Assembly: GCA_017542695.1 (NCBI GenBank)
Contig: JAFXWT010000275.1
Coordinates: 1-31,447 of the forward strand
Length of the DNA: 31,447 nucleotides
DNA from: Clostridia bacterium
GTDB lineage: Bacteria; Bacillota_A; Clostridia; Oscillospirales; CAG-272
Direction: 5' to 3'
Both the position numbers and the translations under genes were made by a program. This document shows, one piece after another, positions 25,616-31,447 of this stretch. The notes below the pieces were generated by a model. That model was not told the DNA's origin. It made no database searches and saw nothing but the letters and a program-made list of their open reading frames with translations. Each line of letters begins with the position of its first letter. The first letter of the stretch is position 1.

Positions 25616-26647
25616 ATGCAAAAAACAGACATTTTATCGCTTTCTTCGGCGGAGCTGACGGAATTCATCGTTTCGCTCGGCGAGCCGAAATATCGCGCGA
25701 CGCAGGTGCGCGGGTGGCTAATCAAAGGCGCGGATATCGACGGGATGAAAAACATTCCCGAGTCGCTCAAATCAAAGCTCCGTGACAGCGCGTTCGTTGC
25801 GCGGGCGGATATCGCAAAAAAACAGGTGTCGCGCGACGGTACGGTGAAATACCTCTTTGGGCTTTACGACGGCGAGACGGTAGAGGGCGTTCTGATGAAA
25901 TACAAATACGGCAACACGCTTTGCATTTCGTCGGAGGTCGGGTGCCCGATGGGGTGCGCGTTCTGCGCGTCGACGCTCGGCGGGATCGTCAGAAAACTTC
26001 TGCCGTCGGAAATGCTCTCCGAGATAATCGCCGCGCAAAACGATTCGGGCGAGCGCGTCGGCAACGTCGTGATGATGGGCATCGGCGAGCCGCTCGACAA
26101 CTACGACAACGTTATAAAATTCCTGCGCCTTGTCGGTGAGGAGGACGGGCTGAACATCGGTTACCGTCACATTTCGCTCTCGACGTGCGGCGTCGTCGAC
26201 AAGATATACGAACTCGCAAAAGAAGATATGCCGATCACGCTTTCGGTGTCGCTCCACGCAAGCTCCGACGAAAAGCGCTCGGAGCTGATGCCCGTCAACA
26301 AGCGGTGGAACATCGAAAAGCTGCTCACCGCGTGCGCCGATTATTTTCGCGCGACGGGGCGGCGCATTTCGTTTGAATACACTCTCGTGTCGGGAAAAAA
26401 CGACACGGTATCGGACGCGCGAGAGCTTGTCGCCGTCCTCAAAAAATACTGCGGCAAAATGCCGCTGCACGTAAATCTCATCCCGGTCAACAACGTCACC
26501 GAGCGCGGCTTTCTGCCGAGCGACAGAGCGCGGGTCGAAGCGTTTCAGAATACGCTGACGGACGCGCGCGTCAACGCGACGGTGCGCCGCAAGCTCGGCT
26601 CGGATATCGACGCTTCGTGCGGTCAGCTCAGGGCAAAATCAAAGTAA
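25616..26647 (+). CDS. rlmN: 23S rRNA/tRNA adenine-C2 methyltransferase (radical SAM)
   Basis: RlmN methylates C2 of A2503 in 23S rRNA and A37 in tRNA. The 343-residue protein has the radical-SAM triad Cys110, Cys114, Cys117 (CX3CX2C) and the two catalytic cysteines expected from E. coli Cys118 and Cys355: Cys103 in LCISSEVGC and Cys335 in ASCGQL. GIGEPLDNYDNV and RHISLSTCG blocks also match. The ATG at 25616 has AAAGG at a good distance; a TTG two codons earlier (25610) is in frame but less likely. It continues the translation-related run. Confidence 0.95.
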   Translation: MQKTDILSLSSAELTEFIVSLGEPKYRATQVRGWLIKGADIDGMKNIPESLKSKLRDSAFVARADIAKKQVSRDGTVKYLFGLYDGETVEGVLMKYKYGNTLCISSEVGCPMGCAFCASTLGGIVRKLLPSEMLSEIIAAQNDSGERVGNVVMMGIGEPLDNYDNVIKFLRLVGEEDGLNIGYRHISLSTCGVVDKIYELAKEDMPITLSVSLHASSDEKRSELMPVNKRWNIEKLLTACADYFRATGRRISFEYTLVSGKNDTVSDARELVAVLKKYCGKMPLHVNLIPVNNVTERGFLPSDRARVEAFQNTLTDARVNATVRRKLGSDIDASCGQLRAKSK

Positions 26648-26671
26648 ATTTTTCCGGAAAGGGTATTATAT

Positions 26672-27448
26672 ATGCTGTATTACGGCAACTCTGACGTGGG
26701 AATGAAACGTCAGATAAATCAGGACAATTTTTTGACCATCCCCGTTTGGGGAGGAGAGGGGACGCTCCTCGTCGTTTGCGACGGAATGGGGGGACATAAA
26801 GCGGGCGACGTCGCATCGAAAAAGGCGATCGAGGCGTTCGCAAATTCGGTGTTCTTAAATCCTTGTTCCGAAACGGACGAAATGACGGCGCGCGCCTTCA
26901 TCAAATACGTGCTCGTTTCGTCGAGCGACGCGGCGAACCGCGTCGTTTATACTCTTTCGCAGGAGCAGGAGGAATATCACGGAATGGGAACGACGCTTGT
27001 CGCCGCGCTGATCTACCACGGACATATGTACGCGATAAACATCGGCGACAGCCGCCTCTACATGATAACAAAATATAAGACGATGCAGATATCGCACGAT
27101 CACTCGTTTGTTCAGTATCTCATCGACAACGGAAAGCTGACCGAGGAAGAGGCAAAGACTTACCCGCGCCGCAACGTCATCACGCGCGCCATCGGCGTCG
27201 GTGAAAAGGCGGAAGTCGATTTCTTCTGCACGAATCTCTCGGAATGGGAAGGCGGATATTTGCTTCTGTGCTCCGACGGGCTTTCAAATTATACAGACAG
27301 TCAACTGCTCTTTGACGTCATTTACGGCGACGGGCCGAAGGACGACGAAACGGAATCGGACATCGCGTCAAAGGTGAACAAGCTGATATCTATCGCAAAC
27401 AACAACGGCGGCGCCGACAACATCACCGCCGTGATCGGCAAGTTCTGA
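26672..27448 (+). CDS. stp: PP2C-type serine/threonine phosphatase
   Basis: This is a manganese/magnesium-dependent phosphatase that reverses PrkC phosphorylation. The 258 residues show all PP2C motifs: DVGMKRQINQDNF (8-20), VVCDGMGGHKAGDVAS with Asp37 (34-49), GIGDSR-type INIGDSRLY, the ARxI-like RNVITRAIG block, LCSDGLSNY and GGADNIT near the C-terminus. There is no membrane helix. The site GGAAAGGG lies upstream of the ATG. The kinase gene follows after 31 bases, the usual stp-prkC pair. Confidence 0.95.
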   Translation: MLYYGNSDVGMKRQINQDNFLTIPVWGGEGTLLVVCDGMGGHKAGDVASKKAIEAFANSVFLNPCSETDEMTARAFIKYVLVSSSDAANRVVYTLSQEQEEYHGMGTTLVAALIYHGHMYAINIGDSRLYMITKYKTMQISHDHSFVQYLIDNGKLTEEEAKTYPRRNVITRAIGVGEKAEVDFFCTNLSEWEGGYLLLCSDGLSNYTDSQLLFDVIYGDGPKDDETESDIASKVNKLISIANNNGGADNITAVIGKF

Positions 27449-27479
27449 CGGCAGAAAAAAAGAGTGGAAGGAAAAAGAC

Positions 27480-28901
27480 ATGGACGCATACAGAAGATAC
27501 AGCGGAAAAGTTCTTGACGGCAGGTACAGACTCGAACAGCCCGTGGGCTCGGGAGGCATGGCGGTCGTTTTTGCCGCGATAGACACGATGACGGGACGGC
27601 GCGTAGCGGTAAAAATGCTCCGCGAATCGGCGGCAGAAGACCCGCAGACACTGCGCCGCTTCATCAACGAGTCGCGCGCTGTCGCAATGTTCAATCACAA
27701 CAACATCGTCAAGATTTTCGACATTTCGGTGGACGGACCGCTGAAATACATAGTTATGGAATACGTCGACGGCATGACGCTGCTCGACTATATGGAATTC
27801 AAAAAGCCGATCGACTGGCGTGACGCCGTGATATACGTCGATCAGGTACTCCGCGCGCTCGATCACGCGCACATGAAAGGCGTTATCCACCGCGACATCA
27901 AGCCGCAGAACATAATGCTCCTTGAAGGCGGATACGTAAAGGTCATGGACTTCGGCATAGCGAAGATACTCGACGCGAAAGATCAAACGCTGAACACCAA
28001 CGCCGCGATCGGCACGGTATACTACATCTCGCCCGAGCAGGCGAGAAACAAAAAAGTCGACTGCCGCACGGATATTTACTCCCTCGGCTGCATGCTTTAC
28101 GAAATGGTGACGGGAGAGCGCCCGTTCAAAGCGGAAACTCAGGTCGACGTCGTTTTGAAGCAAATAAACGAACAGCCCGTGCCGCCGTCGCAGATAAATC
28201 CTAAGGTGCCGCTCGGACTCGAACAGATAATTCTCTGCGCGATGCAGAAAAACCCCGCGGACAGATATCAGAGCGCGTCGCAGATGCTCCGCCACATCAG
28301 GCAGTTTGAAAACGACCCGACGATCGTGTTCGTAATGCGCCGCCCGTCTCCCAAAACGCCGACGGCGGACGTTGCCATCAACCGCACGAAGCTGGCGTCC
28401 GCGCGCGATGACGCGCCGATCACTCTCGGAGCGTCGGCAAAGGCGGAGCCGGTAAAACAGACGGCGCCGCATGAGCCGCGCCCGTATCGCCGTCCGTATC
28501 AAGCGCCGTATGCGAGCGAACCTCCGCGCAGGCAGTCGCCCGCACGTGAGGACGTGCGCCGTCAGCAGTATGCGGAACAGCAGGCAAGACAGCCGCGCGA
28601 AGATGCGCGTCAGGCGCCGCCGAGACAAAGCGCGCCGCGCCGCACGTCGTCGCAGAACAATCCCCCGCTTCGCGGACCCGAAAAAGTGCGCGGCAAGCGT
28701 GACAACGACACAATTTCGCTTCCGACATTCGTGTTCGTCATGCTCCTGTTTATTCTCGTCATAGTGGCGGTGGTATTCCTGCTCGTGAAATATCTCAGCC
28801 AGAACATCGACGTGCCGACGGTATACGAAAAGGTGACGTCTATGAGTGCGACGTCGCCTCGTGAGATCGCGCGCGCCGCATTGCGTTTCTTTAACTTATG
28901 A
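27480..28901 (+). CDS. prkC: PrkC-like membrane Ser/Thr kinase lacking full PASTA repeats
   Basis: The kinase domain (about 16-275) is intact: glycine loop GSGGMAVVF (23-31), Lys45, HRDIKPQN with Asp139, DFG at 157-159 and GTVYYISPEQA. A long Pro/Arg/Gln-rich cytoplasmic linker follows (about 285-412). A membrane helix occupies 416-436. Only 37 residues remain outside, beginning DVPTVYEKV, which resembles the first few residues of a PASTA repeat. Normal PrkC/StkP proteins carry two to five PASTA repeats and have about 600-700 residues. The reading frame ends in TTATGA, and its ATGA overlaps the rsgA start, so it is a natural end rather than an obvious frameshift. Peptidoglycan sensing by PASTA repeats would therefore be absent or minimal. 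Confidence 0.9.
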   Translation: MDAYRRYSGKVLDGRYRLEQPVGSGGMAVVFAAIDTMTGRRVAVKMLRESAAEDPQTLRRFINESRAVAMFNHNNIVKIFDISVDGPLKYIVMEYVDGMTLLDYMEFKKPIDWRDAVIYVDQVLRALDHAHMKGVIHRDIKPQNIMLLEGGYVKVMDFGIAKILDAKDQTLNTNAAIGTVYYISPEQARNKKVDCRTDIYSLGCMLYEMVTGERPFKAETQVDVVLKQINEQPVPPSQINPKVPLGLEQIILCAMQKNPADRYQSASQMLRHIRQFENDPTIVFVMRRPSPKTPTADVAINRTKLASARDDAPITLGASAKAEPVKQTAPHEPRPYRRPYQAPYASEPPRRQSPAREDVRRQQYAEQQARQPREDARQAPPRQSAPRRTSSQNNPPLRGPEKVRGKRDNDTISLPTFVFVMLLFILVIVAVVFLLVKYLSQNIDVPTVYEKVTSMSATSPREIARAALRFFNL

Positions 28902-29797
28902 CGGGGATCATCGTCGGCTGCCTCGGCGGGCTTTACTCGGTGCTTTCTGACGGCAAGATCTATTCTTGCCGCGCGCGCGGCTCGTTCAGGCACGAAAAGA
29001 ATACGCCGCTCGTCGGTGACCGATGTTTTTTCGCCGCCGAGCAAAAGCGCGGATTTGTGATAGAAAAACTCGAGGAGCGCAAAAACGCGCTCATTCGCCC
29101 GTCGGTGTCGAACGTCGATCATCTGATAATTGCGTTCGCCGTGCGCTCGCCCGTTCCCGACGCGCTTTATATCGACAAGCTTGCGTCCGTCGCCGTTTAT
29201 AACAAAATAGATCCCGTTATCGCAATAACGAAATCGGATATCGACGGCGAAGCGGCGGAAAAATATAAGGAGATCTACGAAAAGGCAAATATGCCCGTTT
29301 TCATCACGTCGAGCGAGAAAAACGAGGGCATTGACGCGCTTCGCAACTTTATTTCGTCGCACAGCGACGCAACATTTGCGTTTGCCGGCGCGTCGGGAGT
29401 CGGAAAATCGTCGCTGCTAAACGCAATTTTTCCCGATCTTGTGCTCAAAACCGGCGCAATATCGGAAAAGATAGAACGCGGAAAACACACGACGCGCGCC
29501 GTTTCGCTTTTCCCGATGAGCAACTTCATCGACGGCGCGACGGGCTTTATTGCCGACACGCCGGGGTTTTCGATGCTCGATTTCATCGCGTTCAATTTCT
29601 TCTCGCTTGATGATCTTCCGCACACGTTCCCCGAATTTGAAAAGTACGTCGGCAAATGCCGCTGGCGCGACTGCACGCACACAAAAGAGGACGGATGCGC
29701 CATTAAGGATGCGACGGAGCGCGGCGAGATAGCTCAGAGCCGCCGCGAAAGCTTTCTCAAAATGTACGATGAGCTATCGAAAAAGAGCTCTTGGTAA
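28898..29797 (+). CDS. rsgA: Ribosome small subunit-dependent GTPase A
   Basis: RsgA is a circularly permuted GTPase that helps mature the 30S subunit. The 299-residue protein has an OB-fold N-terminus, NKID-type guanine motif ITKSD (110-114), P-loop GASGVGKSS (164-172), switch II DTPGF (220-224) and a zinc site Cys254, Cys259, His261, Cys267. Everything is of normal length. It overlaps the kinase gene by four bases (ATGA), with no strong ribosome site, so it is translationally coupled. A terminator follows at 29821. Confidence 0.95.
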   Translation: MTGIIVGCLGGLYSVLSDGKIYSCRARGSFRHEKNTPLVGDRCFFAAEQKRGFVIEKLEERKNALIRPSVSNVDHLIIAFAVRSPVPDALYIDKLASVAVYNKIDPVIAITKSDIDGEAAEKYKEIYEKANMPVFITSSEKNEGIDALRNFISSHSDATFAFAGASGVGKSSLLNAIFPDLVLKTGAISEKIERGKHTTRAVSLFPMSNFIDGATGFIADTPGFSMLDFIAFNFFSLDDLPHTFPEFEKYVGKCRWRDCTHTKEDGCAIKDATERGEIAQSRRESFLKMYDELSKKSSW

Positions 29798-29820
29798 ATT
29801 CATCAAAAATCGACAATCAC

Positions 29821-29844
29821 CGCCCCTTTGCGGGGCGTTTTTTT
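29821..29844 (+). terminator. Terminator of the yicC-rsgA operon
   Basis: CGCCCC (29821-29826) pairs with GGGGCG (29832-29837) around a five-base loop, followed by seven Ts. It lies 24 bases after the rsgA stop, separating this operon from mgtE. Confidence 0.9.
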
Positions 29845-29876
29845 ATGCCGCAAGATCAAAAAATCGCCGCCGCCTC

Positions 29877-29905
29877 TTGACAAATCGCGCGTTTTGCGTT
29901 AAACT
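29877..29905 (+). promoter_or_regulatory. Promoter of the mgtE leader
   Basis: TTGACA (29877-29882), 17 bases and TAAACT (29900-29905) predict transcription from near 29912, giving a leader of about 238 bases before mgtE. This stretch (29798-30149) is the only gap over 300 bases and it is filled by terminator, promoter, upstream ORF, attenuator and a hairpin. Confidence 0.8.
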
Positions 29906-29938
29906 GTTCGTAGATCAAAAAACGGAGAGGTGAACACG

Positions 29939-30028
29939 ATGGATTCCGGAAGTCGAGGTACAAAGGGGCTCGGTCGAAAACAAAAAAATAAAGATCACGT
30001 TCCGGAACGCGTTGTGCTCACGGAATAG
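29939..30028 (+). CDS. 29-codon basic upstream ORF in the mgtE leader (candidate leader peptide)
   Basis: ATG at 29939 follows GGAGAGGTG with good spacing. The 30-codon frame including TAG encodes 29 residues: an N-terminal MDSGSRG, then seven Lys/Arg in total (R6, K9, R13, K14, K16, K18, R24), one Pro (22) and an acidic C-terminal Glu29. It has no hydrophobic segment. It ends 18 bases before the left arm of a terminator. Codons 12-15 overlap the proposed antiterminator half (29972-29981). TTCCGGAA occurs at both ends of the frame (29945-29952 and 30000-30007). This layout fits a regulatory leader peptide better than a stand-alone protein; a chance frame cannot be excluded. Confidence 0.55.
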   Translation: MDSGSRGTKGLGRKQKNKDHVPERVVLTE

Positions 30029-30049
30029 TTTTTATTTGCGTTTTCGGCC
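29972..30049 (+). promoter_or_regulatory. Candidate antiterminator pairing in the mgtE leader
   Basis: GGTCGAAAAC (29972-29981) is complementary to GTTTTCGGCC (30040-30049) over ten bases with one G-U pair. The right half shares GGCC (30046-30049) with the left arm of the terminator, so both cannot form together. The left half lies inside the upstream ORF. Found by eye; no folding energy was computed. Confidence 0.45.
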
Positions 30050-30098
30050 TGCCCGTGCTAACTTCCCTCGGGGGATTTTTAGAGCGGCAGGTCTTTTT
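30046..30098 (+). terminator. Intrinsic terminator/attenuator upstream of mgtE
   Basis: GGCCTGCC (30046-30053) pairs with GGCAGGTC (30086-30093), one G-U, followed by T5. Inside it, GCTAA pairs with TTAG-AG-C, and a smaller TCCC/GGGA hairpin (30064-30075) is itself followed by T5 (30076-30080). It lies 52 bases before the mgtE ATG and after the upstream ORF, in the same transcript. Confidence 0.7.
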
Positions 30099-30119
30099 GA
30101 TTTACCTCTGTGAAAATCG

Positions 30120-30142
30120 CCTTTCATTAAACCTGAAAGGAG
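30120..30142 (+). promoter_or_regulatory. Hairpin over the mgtE Shine-Dalgarno
   Basis: CCTTTCA (30120-30126) pairs perfectly with TGAAAGG (30134-30140), loop TTAAACC. The right arm contains most of the AAAGGAG ribosome site (30136-30142) of mgtE, so this structure could lower translation. Confidence 0.5.
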
Positions 30143-30149
30143 AAACATT

Positions 30150-31447
30150 ATGAACGAAATGGATGTTCACGAGCTTCACGACAAGATCGTTGAACTGCTC
30201 GGTGAAAAAAACATCAAAGCACTAAAGGAGTTCCTCGCAAACGTCAACCCGATCGACGTTGCCGAGGCGCTCGAGGGACTCGACGAGCGAGAAATTCTGA
30301 TAACGTTCCGCATGCTTCCGAAGGAATCGGCGGCGGATCTCTTCGTCGCGGCGGATCCCGAATTTCAGGAGGTCCTGATCAAAGGATTCTCCGACGTTGA
30401 GCTTCGTGCCGTGATGGACGAGATCTACCTCGACGACGCGGCGGATATCATTGAAGAAATGCCGGCGACAGTCGTCGCGCGCATCTTAAAAAACACGGAC
30501 GCCGAAACGCGCAAGGCGCTGAACATGCTGCTCCTCTACCCCGAGGACAGCGCGGGCAGCATTATGACGCCCGAATACGTCAATCTTTACACAACGATGA
30601 CTGTCGAGCAGGCGTTTGAGCGCATACGCCGCGAGGGCATTGACAAGGAGACGATCTACACTTGCTACGTTACCGAAAACCGCAAGCTCGTCGGCGTCGT
30701 TTCCGTAAGATCGCTTCTCGTCGCCGACAAGTCGACGCTGATCGGCGACATAATGCACCAGAACCTAATCGCCGTCGAAACAACTGACGACAAAGAGTTC
30801 GTTGCGGCGCAATTCCAGAAATACGGCTACCTTGCCATCCCCGTTGTCGACAAGGAAAACCGCCTTGTCGGTATCGTCACCATCGACGACGCGCTAAACG
30901 TCATGGAAGACGAGGCGACAGAGGATATCGAAAAGATGGCGGCTATCGTGCCGTCAGAGAAGCCGTACATGAAAACGGGCGTTTTTGCGACGTACGCGAA
31001 GCGTATCCCGTGGCTGCTTCTGCTCATGATCTCAGCGACGTTCACGTCGCAGATAATAAACTCGTTTGAAACGGCGCTCAAAGCGTGCATCCTGCTCACC
31101 GGATTCATTCCGATGATAATGGATACGGGCGGTAACGCCGGCGGGCAGGCGAGCGTTACGATAATCCGTGGTCTTTCCGTCGGTGACGTTGAGCTTCGCG
31201 ACGTGTGGAAGATCATTTGGAAAGAGGTGCGCGTCGCCGCTATATGCGGACTGACGATCGCGCCCGTGGCGTTCCTCAAAGTCCTGTTCATCGACAGAAT
31301 GCTCTGGGTGACGGAGGTCGACGGCAATCCCGTGAACGGAATACTCGTCGCGCTTGTCGTTTCGCTGACGCTGATGTTCACGATCATAATTTCAAAATTC
31401 ATCGGATGTACGCTTCCGCTTCTCGCAAAGAAGATCGGATTTGACCC
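30150..31447 (+). CDS. mgtE: MgtE magnesium transporter (partial, runs off right edge)
   Basis: MgtE is a homodimeric magnesium channel gated by its cytoplasmic domains. The 432 visible residues cover the N-domain (about 10-130), two CBS domains (about 138-260) containing SAGSIMTPEYV and the second-CBS strand YLAIPVVDKENRLVG, the plug helix (about 250-283), and at least four membrane helices with the family signature PMIMDTGGNAGGQ (321-333). The last complete codon, Asp432 in the FDP motif, corresponds to the pore Asp432 of Thermus MgtE. Only the final 20 or so residues are missing. The ATG has AAAGGAG seven bases upstream. The gene stands alone behind its own promoter and attenuated leader. 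Confidence 0.95.
   Translation, partial: MNEMDVHELHDKIVELLGEKNIKALKEFLANVNPIDVAEALEGLDEREILITFRMLPKESAADLFVAADPEFQEVLIKGFSDVELRAVMDEIYLDDAADIIEEMPATVVARILKNTDAETRKALNMLLLYPEDSAGSIMTPEYVNLYTTMTVEQAFERIRREGIDKETIYTCYVTENRKLVGVVSVRSLLVADKSTLIGDIMHQNLIAVETTDDKEFVAAQFQKYGYLAIPVVDKENRLVGIVTIDDALNVMEDEATEDIEKMAAIVPSEKPYMKTGVFATYAKRIPWLLLLMISATFTSQIINSFETALKACILLTGFIPMIMDTGGNAGGQASVTIIRGLSVGDVELRDVWKIIWKEVRVAAICGLTIAPVAFLKVLFIDRMLWVTEVDGNPVNGILVALVVSLTLMFTIIISKFIGCTLPLLAKKIGFD

Noticed and set aside
27423..28628. 401-codon open frame antisense to prkC
   Set aside because: Low-complexity Arg-rich product and no start signals; the sense strand is a clear kinase.
29900..30149. M-box (ykoK) or yybP-ykoY riboswitch upstream of mgtE
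   Set aside because: The expected conserved strings of these classes were not found by eye; only the leader ORF, hairpins and terminator are visible. A covariance-model search would settle it.
1..31447. CRISPR arrays, tRNA or rRNA genes, prophage or toxin-antitoxin loci
   Set aside because: No regularly spaced repeats, cloverleaf-like sequences, phage genes or paired small genes of those types were recognised.

Overview
The window is chromosomal DNA from a Gram-positive anaerobe of the class Clostridia, most likely an uncultured gut-type member with moderately high GC. The main evidence is the block yicC-remA-gmk-rpoZ-priA-def-fmt-rsmB-rlmN-stp-prkC-rsgA, which has the gene order typical of Firmicutes. 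spoVG, a DUF4364 protein, a CstA-type carrier and purine-rich Shine-Dalgarno sites throughout agree with this. I see no tRNA, rRNA, CRISPR array, prophage or intact insertion sequence. All calls were made by reading the sequence; no database search or folding program was run.

Layout. (1) 1-2425, minus strand: a LarA-like nickel racemase homologue, a small four-helix membrane protein and a Gnd N-terminal half that stops abruptly 57 bases from the window edge. (2) 2542-6371, plus strand: an opine-type dehydrogenase with its own strong promoter, a CstA-family carrier and an exported HAD phosphatase. A 20-bp perfect inverted repeat follows. (3) 6537-12090, minus strand: an orphan peptide-binding lipoprotein, a UroD/MtaA-like protein and a GH38 alpha-mannosidase whose start codon is followed directly by TAA. 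(4) 12266-13598, plus strand: a DUF4364 winged-helix protein and a DUF4886 SGNH-like protein, ending in a strong terminator. (5) 13664-17171, minus strand: murC, DUF1643, an iron-sulfur flavoprotein and DUF362. (6) spoVG (plus) and a dCMP deaminase (minus), which converge on a shared terminator. (7) 18306-29797, plus strand: the conserved information-processing, translation and PP2C/kinase operon. (8) 29877-31447, plus strand: an mgtE magnesium transporter gene with an elaborate leader.

How the genes work together. Region 7 joins nucleotide supply (Gmk), transcription (omega), replication restart (PriA), N-terminal formyl-Met handling (Def, Fmt), rRNA methylation (RsmB, RlmN), ribosome assembly (RsgA) and a Ser/Thr phosphorylation switch (Stp, PrkC). 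Compared with the usual order, coaBC is missing between rpoZ and priA, and the kinase ends 37 residues after its membrane helix with no full PASTA repeat. Regions 1-3 look like carbon-source metabolism: 2-hydroxy acid or opine conversion, pentose phosphate, pyruvate or peptide uptake and mannoside breakdown.

The most interesting signal is the mgtE leader (29900-30149). It contains a strong promoter, a 29-codon basic upstream ORF with its own ribosome-binding site, a transcription terminator, a possible competing antiterminator whose 5' half lies inside the ORF, and a hairpin over the mgtE Shine-Dalgarno. It does not look like the M-box riboswitch and may be a translation-coupled attenuator. 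The other leading observations are the ATG-TAA start of the GH38 gene and a 19-bp near-identical motif at both divergent promoters between GH38 and DUF4364.
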